Below are positions 1-8,321 of a stretch of DNA of 34,790 nucleotides, in pieces (position 1 is the stretch's first letter; the number at the start of each line of letters is the position of its first letter). The stretch is taken from NCBI GenBank assembly GCA_014804775.1, contig JAAUZB010000021.1, forward strand, positions 35,014 through 69,803, read 5' to 3'. Source of the DNA: Roseburia sp. Lineage in GTDB: Bacteria > Bacillota > Clostridia > Lachnospirales > Lachnospiraceae. The notes under the pieces were generated by a model. The model was not told the origin of the DNA and searched no databases. It worked only from the letters and a program-made list of their open reading frames with translations. The position numbers and the translations under genes are program-made.

Positions 1-148
1 TTTTCTTTTTAGAAAAGACTGGTAAAATATATGCTCTAATTTAGGAATAAAGAGGATTAAAAATGAAATGATATTTCATTATTGAAAATATTGTGATAAA
101 ATAGTAACAGATGAAAAATAGACAGAAGAAAATGACGGAGGTAAGGTT

Positions 149-1429
149 ATGGACAAAAATGAACCGGTGCAGCCAAATAAAAAAAGAAAGAAAAACCCAA
201 ACCGATCGACAGCAATTCTTTCAATGGTTATGTTTGCTGCTCTTCTGATTGTGGACTTATATGTTATGATAAACCGTCCCGGAAATCATCTTGCACTTGT
301 GGTTATTACACTGTTAGCTTTGATATGCATATATTTTTTTATCGATGCAATTTTGATAGAAATTCACAAGACAGGCAGATCTACGGAAAATCAATATGAA
401 AATATTTTAAAATCAGAAAAAGCATCTTACCTTCTGCTAAAAAGAGCTTTTGAACAGATGGATCGGCTGGAACAATCAAAATCAAAAGAAAAAGAAGTAG
501 AGACGGGTTCTTTGGAAGAAGTTATCAATGCGCAGAAAGCATTGGCAAAAGTTACAATTAACAGAAGCAGAGAAAATGCAGATGCCATTATGAATTCCAA
601 TGATAAGGTTCTCGAAAAAATCTATGACTTGGAAGAAAAAATAGGAAGCAGTCAGGTTGATCAGATTGACAGTCAAAACAATATATTAGAGGAATCTGTA
701 AGGGAGCTGATAGAGAAACAGCAACATCTCATTGCTGAAATAAATGCAATAAAGCAAATGGAGACATCATTAAAGGATGAATTAGTACAGTCTATCAATA
801 ATATCCAGATACAGATACCGGAACCGGTGATAAGAGAAGTTTATAAAGAAGAAACAAGCGCAGTGTCAGACGAACTTCCAGATTTGAGTGGAATGGACTT
901 GGGAGAAAGTGAATCCCTGCTAGATGAGATGCCAGACTTAAGCGGAATGGATTTGGGAGAGAGTGAATCCCTGCTAGATGAGATGCCGGATTTAAGTGGA
1001 ATGGATTTGGGAGAGAGTGAATCCCTGCTAGATGAGATGCCAGACTTAAGTGGAATGGACTTGGGAGAGAGCGAATCCCTGCTAGATGAGATGCCAGACT
1101 TAAGTGAAATGGACTTGGGAGAAAGTGAATCCTTGTTAGATGAAATGCCGGATCTAAGTGGAATAGACTTAGGAGAAAGTGAATCCCTGTTAGATGAAAT
1201 GCCTAGCTTGGGAGAAATGGATTTGAATCTAATGATGGATGAACCGGAGCCAGAACCAGAACCAATGCCGGAACCAGAACCAATGCCGGAACCAGAACCG
1301 ATGCCAGAACCAGAACCAATGCCGATGCCAGAACCGGTGCAAAAGAAAGAAGCGTTTACGCCAGATCCGGCTAATTCAAATAAACTGATGACACCGGAAG
1401 AAATTGCAGCTTTGATTGCAAATCTATAG
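149..1429 (+). CDS. Membrane-anchored coiled-coil protein with 18-aa acidic repeats, PEPEPM tract and C-terminal MTPEEIAALIANL motif
   Basis: ORF track; N-terminal hydrophobic segments, charged coiled-coil-like middle, tandem LLDEMPDLSGMDLGESES repeats. Confidence 0.85.
   Translation: MDKNEPVQPNKKRKKNPNRSTAILSMVMFAALLIVDLYVMINRPGNHLALVVITLLALICIYFFIDAILIEIHKTGRSTENQYENILKSEKASYLLLKRAFEQMDRLEQSKSKEKEVETGSLEEVINAQKALAKVTINRSRENADAIMNSNDKVLEKIYDLEEKIGSSQVDQIDSQNNILEESVRELIEKQQHLIAEINAIKQMETSLKDELVQSINNIQIQIPEPVIREVYKEETSAVSDELPDLSGMDLGESESLLDEMPDLSGMDLGESESLLDEMPDLSGMDLGESESLLDEMPDLSGMDLGESESLLDEMPDLSEMDLGESESLLDEMPDLSGIDLGESESLLDEMPSLGEMDLNLMMDEPEPEPEPMPEPEPMPEPEPMPEPEPMPMPEPVQKKEAFTPDPANSNKLMTPEEIAALIANL
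869..1246 (+). repeat. In-frame tandem 54-bp repeat (18 aa, DEMPDLSGMDLGESESLL), 6 copies plus a degenerate 7th
   Basis: Direct reading of DNA and protein. Confidence 0.95.
1241..1338 (+). repeat. In-frame 18-bp repeat (PEPEPM)
   Basis: Repeated ccggaaccagaaccaatg units. Confidence 0.9.
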
Positions 1430-1461
1430 ATGCTGTTGTTTGGATTTATACAAATAAAAAA

Positions 1462-1496
1462 AAGTCACTTCAAATTATTTGAAGTGACTTTTTTTT
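1462..1496. terminator. Bidirectional intrinsic terminator between convergent genes
   Basis: AAGTCACTTCAAATTATTTGAAGTGACTT flanked by A and T runs. Confidence 0.9.
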
Positions 1497-2730
1497 ACAT
1501 TTCCGAAACGATTTTTACTATTTCACGAATGATAGAAACAGAGGTCTTCATGCCTTCTACGCTTACATGTTCATAAGGACCGTGAAAACCGTAGCCGCCG
1601 GTTCCAAGATTGGGGCATGGTAATCCCATGAAGCTGAGCCTTGCACCGTCTGTACCGCCGCGGACAGGACGTGATAAAGGCTCTAATCCAACATTACGAA
1701 TTGCAGATTTTGCGATGTCTACGACATAGGGATGCTGATCTATGATTTCAATCATATTGGAATATGAATTTGTAATAGTTGATGTTACCGTACCGGCACC
1801 GTATTTTTGATTCATTTCTATTGTAAGGGTGCGAATTTTATTTAAACGTGTTTCAAAAGAAAGCTTATCATGGTCCCGTACAATATAGGAAAGCGATGCA
1901 GATGAAACATTACCCTGCATATCAGTCAGGTGAAAAAATCCTTCTCTTCCTTCTGTATGAGCAGGGGTCTCTTCCGGGGGAAGCAATGACTGTATTTCAC
2001 AGGCAACCAAAGCAGCGTTTACCATAATATTTTTTGCTTCTCCAGGATGAACATTGATACCTTTGACAGAAAAATGGACGCTGGCAGCGTTAAAGTTTTC
2101 ATAGGCAACTTCTCCCTCATAATCGCCGTCCACGGTATATGCAAAATCCGCTGCGAATTGGTGCAAGTCAAAAAGATCTGCACCGCAGCCGATTTCTTCA
2201 TCTGGTGTAAATCCAATCCAGATATCGCCATGTGCCTGCTTTGATGTTATAATTTCCTCTACCGCAGTCATAATCTCTGCAATACCTGCTTTATCATCTG
2301 CACCGAGAAGGGTTGTTCCGTCCGTAGTGATCACGGTACGTCCCGTCAGATTTTTTAACGAGGGAAATTCAGATACTTTTATATATTCACCGCTTCCCTT
2401 TAAAAGAATATCCTTTCCGTCGTAGTTTGGAATAACTTGAGGTTTAATATTTTTTCCAGAGTAATCAGGGGAGGTGTCCATATGAGAGATAAAACCGACT
2501 GCCTTTTTTTCCTCATATCCGGGTGTGGCAGGAAGCAGCGCATAAACATAGCAGTGTTCTGTCAGAGTGACATTTTGTAATCCCAGATTTCTCAGTTCTT
2601 TTTCCAGTTCTTTTGCCAGTTCAAATTGGCGGTCAGTAGAAGGAATTTTCACAGTTTCATTTACTGTGTTATTTTCATCTGAAGTTGTCCAATATGAGAC
2701 ATATTGTAAAAATCGTTCTTCTACACGCAT
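1495..2730 (-). CDS. pepT: Peptidase T (tripeptide aminopeptidase, M20 family)
   Basis: SHMDTSPDYSG, DGTTLLGADDKAGIAEIM, FTPDEEIGCGAD motifs; RBS aaaggagg. Confidence 0.95.
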   Translation of the reverse strand: MRVEERFLQYVSYWTTSDENNTVNETVKIPSTDRQFELAKELEKELRNLGLQNVTLTEHCYVYALLPATPGYEEKKAVGFISHMDTSPDYSGKNIKPQVIPNYDGKDILLKGSGEYIKVSEFPSLKNLTGRTVITTDGTTLLGADDKAGIAEIMTAVEEIITSKQAHGDIWIGFTPDEEIGCGADLFDLHQFAADFAYTVDGDYEGEVAYENFNAASVHFSVKGINVHPGEAKNIMVNAALVACEIQSLLPPEETPAHTEGREGFFHLTDMQGNVSSASLSYIVRDHDKLSFETRLNKIRTLTIEMNQKYGAGTVTSTITNSYSNMIEIIDQHPYVVDIAKSAIRNVGLEPLSRPVRGGTDGARLSFMGLPCPNLGTGGYGFHGPYEHVSVEGMKTSVSIIREIVKIVSEM

Positions 2731-2868
2731 TGTGAGCCTCCTTTAAAAATTTGTTTACTCCCTTTGACTATGCTAAGAGTTTTTCACATTTAACATAGCA
2801 TATTCAACAGAAAATGGGAAGATTTTATAGTGCCTAAAGAAAAAAATAAAAAAAATTTAAAAAAAATG

Positions 2869-2897
2869 TTGCAATTATAAAAAAAGTATTATATAAT
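2869..2897 (+). promoter_or_regulatory. Sigma-A-type promoter for tRNA-Lys
   Basis: TTGCAA - 17 nt - TATAAT. Confidence 0.7.
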
Positions 2898-2921
2898 AAT
2901 TTTCGTCTTCAAAAGGAATAT

Positions 2922-2994
2922 GCGCCACTAGCTCAGCTGGCAGAGCACCTGACTCTTAATCAGGGTGTCCAGGGTTCGAACCCCTGGTGGCGCA
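2922..2994 (+). tRNA. tRNA-Lys(CTT)
   Basis: 73-nt cloverleaf: GCGCCAC/GTGGCGC acceptor stem, loop CTCTTAA, GGTTCGAACC T arm; CCA not encoded. Confidence 0.95.
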
Positions 2995-3035
2995 GTCGAA
3001 AAACATAGACATGTTTTGATATAAATACGCTATAA

Positions 3036-3081
3036 AGTACTAATGATGAAGCATTGCGACTCGTTGTTAGTGCTTTTTTTT
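3036..3081 (+). terminator. Probable terminator downstream of tRNA-Lys
   Basis: AGTACTAA...TTAGTGCT followed by a T run. Confidence 0.6.
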
Positions 3082-3127
3082 GTGAATGTATTACAAAAAG
3101 CTACATCATAAAAAATGAGTTATATTA

Positions 3128-3156
3128 TTGAAATACAAATGAATCTGTGCTATATT
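3128..3156 (+). promoter_or_regulatory. Promoter for putative antisense RNA
   Basis: TTGAAA - 17 nt - TATATT. Confidence 0.6.
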
Positions 3157-3162
3157 GAAATT

Positions 3163-3252
3163 GAAAAAGGGAAACCGGAAGCGGCTCACCACATTACTAA
3201 GCTATAATAAAATGCCGTTGCATGTGCGAGATGCAGCGGCTACTTTCTTTTA
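3163..3252 (+). ncRNA. Putative type I antitoxin RNA, antisense to the toxin mRNA 3' region
   Basis: Promoter at 3128-3156; hairpin GCCGTTGCAT-GTGCGAG-ATGCAGCGGC (3214-3240) then TACTTTCTTTT; opposite the small toxin ORF. Confidence 0.55.
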
Positions 3253-3332
3253 TCCTTAAAAATCTGAAAGATCAGACTGATAAGAGCAACAATAAACGTA
3301 CAGAATAAGAAAAAATCCTGATATGTAATCAT
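3240..3332 (-). CDS. Putative holin-like small hydrophobic toxin (type I TA), MITYQDFFLFCTFIVALISLIFQIFKDKRK
   Basis: Manual translation, not in ORF track; RBS aaaggggggtgac 4 nt before ATG; single TM plus Lys/Arg-rich C-terminus. Confidence 0.75.
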   Translation of the reverse strand: MITYQDFFLFCTFIVALISLIFQIFKDKRK

Positions 3333-3415
3333 TGCGTCACCCCCCTTTCTTTCGTCTGGAGGGTAAACCCTCCGAAAAGGAGGTAAGCCGCCTCGCTTTG
3401 ATTTCCCTAAGCATC

Positions 3416-3444
3416 ATCATATCAACTACAATTTGAAAAATCAA
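3416..3444 (-). promoter_or_regulatory. Promoter of toxin mRNA
   Basis: Minus strand TTGATT - 17 nt - TATGAT. Confidence 0.6.
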
Positions 3445-3454
3445 TATAATAGAT

Positions 3455-3473
3455 AAAAAACGTCAAAATGACG
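3455..3473 (-). terminator. Short terminator of glgB
   Basis: Minus strand CCGTCATTTTGACG followed by TTTTTT. Confidence 0.6.
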
Positions 3474-3489
3474 GTATGTAGAATTGTAA

Positions 3490-5271
3490 TCATACAAGCA
3501 AATATTTCGCAGAAAAAGCTCCCATTCTAATTAAAAATGTTCCGGATGTGTCATGATAAATTTTATTTGTTCCGTATGAAACATTTCCACCGTATTTTTC
3601 ATGATCACTAGCCGCCAATAATCCTAGTGCTTCTGTATTTTTCATTTTCAAACGGTATAAAACCGATTTTCTGGAAAAATTGAAGATTGCGATCATTTTC
3701 TGGGTGCCGTCTGTCCGCAAAAAGCAATAAATACATTTCTTTTGATTACAGTTTAGCCATTGAAAACCGTTTTTCTCATAATCAAGAGCCCAAAGACCAG
3801 GATGCTCAAGATAGAGATGATTCAGGTCTTTCATAAATTTTTGGAATGAATCGTGATTTGGATATTCCAGAATATCCCAGTCCTGTTCTCTTTTTTCATC
3901 CCATTCCCGAATCTGTCCAAATTCATTACCCATAAAATTAAGCTTTTTTCCCGGATGCGCATACATATACATGTACAGAGCTCTTGCCTGAGGAAATTTG
4001 TTCTCATATTTGCCGTTCATCTTTTGCAATATTGTCATTTTTCCGTGAACAACTTCGTCGTGGGAAAAGGGCAGTAAAAATTTTTCGTCGTAATAATACA
4101 TCATAGAAAAAGATAATTTATCAGGATTCTTTTTTCGATGAAGTGTGTTTCCCGACATATAAGATAATGTGTCGTTCATCCATCCCATATCCCACTTATA
4201 ATCAAATCCCAGACCGCCATTTTCGACAGACTCCGTTACATTTGGAAACGCAGTGGAGTCTTCTGCAATCAGCATACATTGGGGATAAAGTGATTTTAAA
4301 CCGGAATTCATAGATTTCAAAAAATCCACGGCGTTATGATTGACTCCTTTTTTGATGTTTCCCTGCCAGTAGATTAGATTACTGACCGCATCCATCCGCA
4401 GTCCGTCAAAATGAAATTCCTTCAGCCAATAGCTGGCATTTGACTGCAAAAAACTGCGCACTTCGCCTCTGGAATGGTTGAAATTCTTACTTCCCCATTC
4501 ACTGACGCCCAGATCCGCATTGGGATATTCAAAGAGAGGCGTACTGTCATAATTTGAGAGAGCATAGTCGTCTATCGCAAAATGAACCGGAACAAAATCA
4601 AGAATGACGCCGATTTGATTTTGATGACATTTATCAATAAACTGTTTTAACTCATTCATTGTACCGTACCGGGAGGTCGGACTGTAAAAGCCTGTGTTTT
4701 GATATCCCCAGGAATTGTCACAGGGATGTTCACAGATCGGCAGCAGCTCTATGTAGTTATATCCTAATTCTTTTACATAAGGAATGATACGGTCGGCAAG
4801 CTCCGAATAGTTGAACCAGCCATTTTCTTTTGTTGGATCTGTCTTCCAGGAGCCGGCATGTATCTCATAAATATTGAGAGGCTTATCTTTGCGGTCGTCT
4901 CTTGACGCCATCCATTCGTCATCGCAAAACCGGTAATCTGTCAGATCACGGATCACAGAACTGGAATGAGGGCGCAACTCCATGCCAAAACCGTACGGAT
5001 CGCAATGATCTACAAAGTAACCGTCTTGTCCGTAAATACGGTATTTGTATTTCATGCCCGGCTTTGCAGCGGAAATCTCACACTCCCAGAAATTGCCGTC
5101 GTGGACTTTATTCATAAAAGTTTCCGACCACTGATTAAAATCACCTGTGACGGCAATTTTTTGTGCGGCCGGTGCAAAAGTGCGAAAAACCGCTCCGCTG
5201 GCCGTGATGTGGCATCCAAGATACTGATACGCATCAAAAGAGTTTCCACTATAAAATTCATGCATATCCAT
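3490..5271 (-). CDS. glgB: 1,4-alpha-glucan branching enzyme (GH13)
   Basis: YNYIELLPICEHPCDNSWGYQNTGFYSPTSRYGT, FDGLRMDAVSN, LPFSHDEVVHGK, NFMGNEFGQ. Confidence 0.93.
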   Translation of the reverse strand: MDMHEFYSGNSFDAYQYLGCHITASGAVFRTFAPAAQKIAVTGDFNQWSETFMNKVHDGNFWECEISAAKPGMKYKYRIYGQDGYFVDHCDPYGFGMELRPHSSSVIRDLTDYRFCDDEWMASRDDRKDKPLNIYEIHAGSWKTDPTKENGWFNYSELADRIIPYVKELGYNYIELLPICEHPCDNSWGYQNTGFYSPTSRYGTMNELKQFIDKCHQNQIGVILDFVPVHFAIDDYALSNYDSTPLFEYPNADLGVSEWGSKNFNHSRGEVRSFLQSNASYWLKEFHFDGLRMDAVSNLIYWQGNIKKGVNHNAVDFLKSMNSGLKSLYPQCMLIAEDSTAFPNVTESVENGGLGFDYKWDMGWMNDTLSYMSGNTLHRKKNPDKLSFSMMYYYDEKFLLPFSHDEVVHGKMTILQKMNGKYENKFPQARALYMYMYAHPGKKLNFMGNEFGQIREWDEKREQDWDILEYPNHDSFQKFMKDLNHLYLEHPGLWALDYEKNGFQWLNCNQKKCIYCFLRTDGTQKMIAIFNFSRKSVLYRLKMKNTEALGLLAASDHEKYGGNVSYGTNKIYHDTSGTFLIRMGAFSAKYLLV

Positions 5272-5332
5272 AAATGATCCTCCTTTGTTGTTGTAAGAAA
5301 AGCAGACCGTTCAGAACTCTGCTGTATACATT

Positions 5333-5971
5333 TTATCGCGAAGCGATCAATTTGCAGATAGGATTTCCTATCGAGGAAAATTTTTCTTCATACTCTGTCA
5401 TGATATTGTCTTTATTCAACAGAGGATCTTGATGAAGATCTCTGGTAAATGCGTCCAGATGCCAGCCGGCCTGTGGAATTTCTTCTAAAGAAAAAGAAAA
5501 CAGATCCTGATTATCTGTTTTGAACTCTATCTGTCCGTCTTCAGACAAAATCACATCGTATCTGCCAAAAAACTGCCGTGAAGTGAGACGTCTTTTGGCA
5601 TGCCGGTCCTTTGGCCACGGGTCAGAAAAATTCAGATAAATACGGGAAACTTCATGTTCGGAAAAAACTTCGGTAATCTCGGCTGCATCCATACAAATAA
5701 ATTTCAGATTAGTGAGAGGTGACATCTCCATTTTCTGCAGGGCGCGCAGCAGTACACTCGAATAACGTTCAATTCCGATATAGTTGATCTCCGGGTGCGC
5801 AGCAGCAAGCTCCATTATAAAACGTCCCTTCCCCATACCGATTTCAATGTGAATGGGCTGGATCAGAGGAAAAATCTCCTGCCAGACCCCTCTATGTGAT
5901 TTTGGGTCTTTGATACAATAGTCACTGTTTAGAATTGCTTCCTCTGCACCGGGTATATTTCTAAGTCTCAT
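5333..5971 (-). CDS. trmB: tRNA (guanine-N7-)-methyltransferase
   Basis: HIEIGMGKGRFI, YLNFSDPWPKDRHAKRRL, FKTDNQDLF. Confidence 0.95.
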   Translation of the reverse strand: MRLRNIPGAEEAILNSDYCIKDPKSHRGVWQEIFPLIQPIHIEIGMGKGRFIMELAAAHPEINYIGIERYSSVLLRALQKMEMSPLTNLKFICMDAAEITEVFSEHEVSRIYLNFSDPWPKDRHAKRRLTSRQFFGRYDVILSEDGQIEFKTDNQDLFSFSLEEIPQAGWHLDAFTRDLHQDPLLNKDNIMTEYEEKFSSIGNPICKLIASR

Positions 5972-6064
5972 CGATATAGATGTCCTTTCTTATGTTTCCT
6001 TATGATTTTATTCTACATCGAATAAAGGTGAAATGAAACGGGCAATTTTAAATTTCTGAAAAAA

Positions 6065-6102
6065 TGTTTTTCCTCGGAAAAAATTTTTTCCGTGGAAAAA
6101 CA
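6065..6102. repeat. 38-bp palindrome with zero spacer and one mismatched pair
   Basis: TGTTTTTCCTCGGAAAAAA|TTTTTTCCGTGGAAAAACA. Confidence 0.95.
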
Positions 6103-6103
6103 G

Positions 6104-6132
6104 TTGCATGTATTTTTTTCAAAGATTATACT
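6104..6132 (+). promoter_or_regulatory. Promoter of D-Ala-D-Ala carboxypeptidase gene
   Basis: TTGCAT - 17 nt - TATACT directly after the palindrome. Confidence 0.6.
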
Positions 6133-6194
6133 GATAATAGTATGTAGAAAAGACAATATTTTCAAATAATGTAATAAAATGGAGTTAATTCACA

Positions 6195-7592
6195 ATGTGG
6201 AAGAAAATAGATTGGAAAAGAACAGTAACACTGTTGCTTTGTATACTGTTGCTGACTCCTGTTTCGACGGAAGCATCGGAATATTGGCCGGAGCCTCCGG
6301 AAACATCGTCGGCAGGAGTTGTTTTGATGGAAGCATCAACAGGGGCAGTACTCTATGCGAAAAACGACACGGAAAAATATTTTCCTGCCAGCATTACAAA
6401 GATTATGACGGTACTGGTGACACTGGAAAATTCAAGTCTCGATGAGATCGTGACTTTTTCAGATCGTGCTATCGATGAGACAACCGGGTCAGGAATTGCC
6501 AGAGATTACGGTGAACAAATGACAATGGAGCAGTGCCTCTATGCGATCATGTTGGAATCGGCAAACGAATGTGCATTCGCTGTGGCGGAACATGTCGGGG
6601 GGACGATGGAACAATTTGCGGAAATGATGAATGCCAAGGCAAAAGAGTTAGGCTGCGTCAACACACATTTTGCAAATCCGCACGGTCTTCATGATGAGAA
6701 CCATTACACCTGTGCACATGATATGGCGTTGATCGCAAGAGCAGCTTATGAAAATGAAACTTTCCGCATTCTTACGGGTACAAAGATTTATACGATCCCG
6801 CCGACCAATAAGCATCCGGATGAGGATACTGTCCTGAGAAACCATCATGATATGTTAGTGACATATCGCTCTGCCAACAGGAAATATCTATATGAATATT
6901 GCGTTGGCGGGAAAACAGGATATACGGAAGCGGCCAACAGCACGTTGGTCACTTATGCAGAGAAGGACGGTATGACGTTGATCTGTGTTGTGATGTATGC
7001 ACAGTCGCCAGCTCAATACGAAGACACAACAAGCCTGTTTCATTACGGATTCGATTATTTTCAGTTAATGAATGTTGCGGAGAATGATATAAAGTACAGT
7101 GACAGCAGTGATCTCACAACCGGCATGCTGAATCAAAATCAACCGTTTGTAGATATTGATAAGACAGCAGCAGTCGTAATCCCAAAGACAGCAGAATTTG
7201 TAGATGTTACATCAGAGATCACTTATGAGAATATCAGTGAGGATGTGGTGGGGACGATCGCATATACCTACGCGGGACGTGATGTCGGCAGTGCGGATAT
7301 TATAAAGACAGGTGTGGTAATTGAAGCATTTCCGTTTGAAAATCAGAGCAGCGATCAGGAGACGGAAACAGAACAGGAAGTAAAAGAAGTATCTACAATT
7401 CAGGTGAAACCGTTGACCGTTATCTTGATCGTGTTTGGGATTCTGTTAATTGTCATCCTTGTTTTGCTCGCAAAGAAGTTATACGACAATTATTACATTA
7501 TTCGTCATAATTTTACTGTATGGAAGAGCAGGAAGAGTGAATTTTCTCCAAAAAGAAAACACAAAAAAAGACATAAAAGACATAAATATTAA
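6195..7592 (+). CDS. D-alanyl-D-alanine carboxypeptidase (S11, DacF-like)
   Basis: FPASITKIMTVLV (SxxK), ESANECA (SxN), GGKTGYT (KTG), signal peptide, C-terminal TM. Confidence 0.93.
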   Translation: MWKKIDWKRTVTLLLCILLLTPVSTEASEYWPEPPETSSAGVVLMEASTGAVLYAKNDTEKYFPASITKIMTVLVTLENSSLDEIVTFSDRAIDETTGSGIARDYGEQMTMEQCLYAIMLESANECAFAVAEHVGGTMEQFAEMMNAKAKELGCVNTHFANPHGLHDENHYTCAHDMALIARAAYENETFRILTGTKIYTIPPTNKHPDEDTVLRNHHDMLVTYRSANRKYLYEYCVGGKTGYTEAANSTLVTYAEKDGMTLICVVMYAQSPAQYEDTTSLFHYGFDYFQLMNVAENDIKYSDSSDLTTGMLNQNQPFVDIDKTAAVVIPKTAEFVDVTSEITYENISEDVVGTIAYTYAGRDVGSADIIKTGVVIEAFPFENQSSDQETETEQEVKEVSTIQVKPLTVILIVFGILLIVILVLLAKKLYDNYYIIRHNFTVWKSRKSEFSPKRKHKKRHKRHKY

Positions 7593-7596
7593 ATAC

Positions 7597-7648
7597 TTAT
7601 AAATAAAACGACAATATTTTACAAAAAATATTGTCGTTTTATTTATAA
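7597..7648. terminator. Bidirectional terminator, perfect 24-bp stem with ACAA loop
   Basis: TTATAAATAAAACGACAATATTTT-ACAA-AAAATATTGTCGTTTTATTTATAA. Confidence 0.8.
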
Positions 7649-7674
7649 TATGACATACAAAAAATATAGTGAAA

Positions 7675-8184
7675 TTATCTGACAATTAAGCTGTTCAATA
7701 AGATTTCCAGATGAGAAGGGTTTTTTGTGTAAAATATGATCCCGTTTGCCGTCTCCTGTAACGTCAGAAATTTATCCTCAAACAGAGGAGAATTTTCCAA
7801 TACATGAACAAGATAAGATCTCGTTTCACTGCTCACCCGCAGAAACAGAGGTTTGTATTCCTCCATAGAAAATACCTCAGCATCTGCCTTATCAAAAAGG
7901 TATTGCAGTTCTTTTTCATGTTCCAGTTGTTCTGCGGTTTTATTCGGAATAAAATAGCCGAACTCATCTTTGGGCATATTCAGTGATTTTATAGCACGCT
8001 GAACCTGCTTGGTCAGAGCATTGGAAGAAGGGTAGAGTGACTCAAAATAATTCATAAAATCCGCGGCAGTACGGAAGTGTTCGTTTTTCCCGTTTTCCAG
8101 AATTTCAGTCATTAGAATTCGTTTTATGATTCCTTCACAGGTTTCCCGTGAGGGATTTTTTCGTAAGGAAGTAGTTTTATCCAT
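7675..8184 (-). CDS. Uncharacterised protein with ArgR-like layout (N-terminal HTH, small C-terminal domain)
   Basis: ORF with helix-turn-helix-like N-terminus; family guess only. Confidence 0.6.
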   Translation of the reverse strand: MDKTTSLRKNPSRETCEGIIKRILMTEILENGKNEHFRTAADFMNYFESLYPSSNALTKQVQRAIKSLNMPKDEFGYFIPNKTAEQLEHEKELQYLFDKADAEVFSMEEYKPLFLRVSSETRSYLVHVLENSPLFEDKFLTLQETANGIIFYTKNPSHLEILLNSLIVR

Positions 8185-8241
8185 AAAATCTCCTTTTCTA
8201 TTTCTTTATTATAAGATATAAAAATTAGATGTACAAGCAGA

Positions 8242-8270
8242 TTGACAAATAAGGCATAATAAATTATAGT
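8242..8270 (+). promoter_or_regulatory. Promoter of AbiE-like operon
   Basis: TTGACA - 17 nt - TATAGT. Confidence 0.7.
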
Positions 8271-8321
8271 AAAAGAGAAATATGTACCACAAAGAAAACA
8301 AAAGAGCGGAGAAAATGTACC

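Noticed and set aside
869-1338. CRISPR-like regular repeats
   Set aside because: Contiguous in-frame coding repeats with no unique spacers
6179-6445. 88-aa ORF at the carboxypeptidase start
   Set aside because: Out of frame with the S11 peptidase, which has a signal peptide and catalytic motifs
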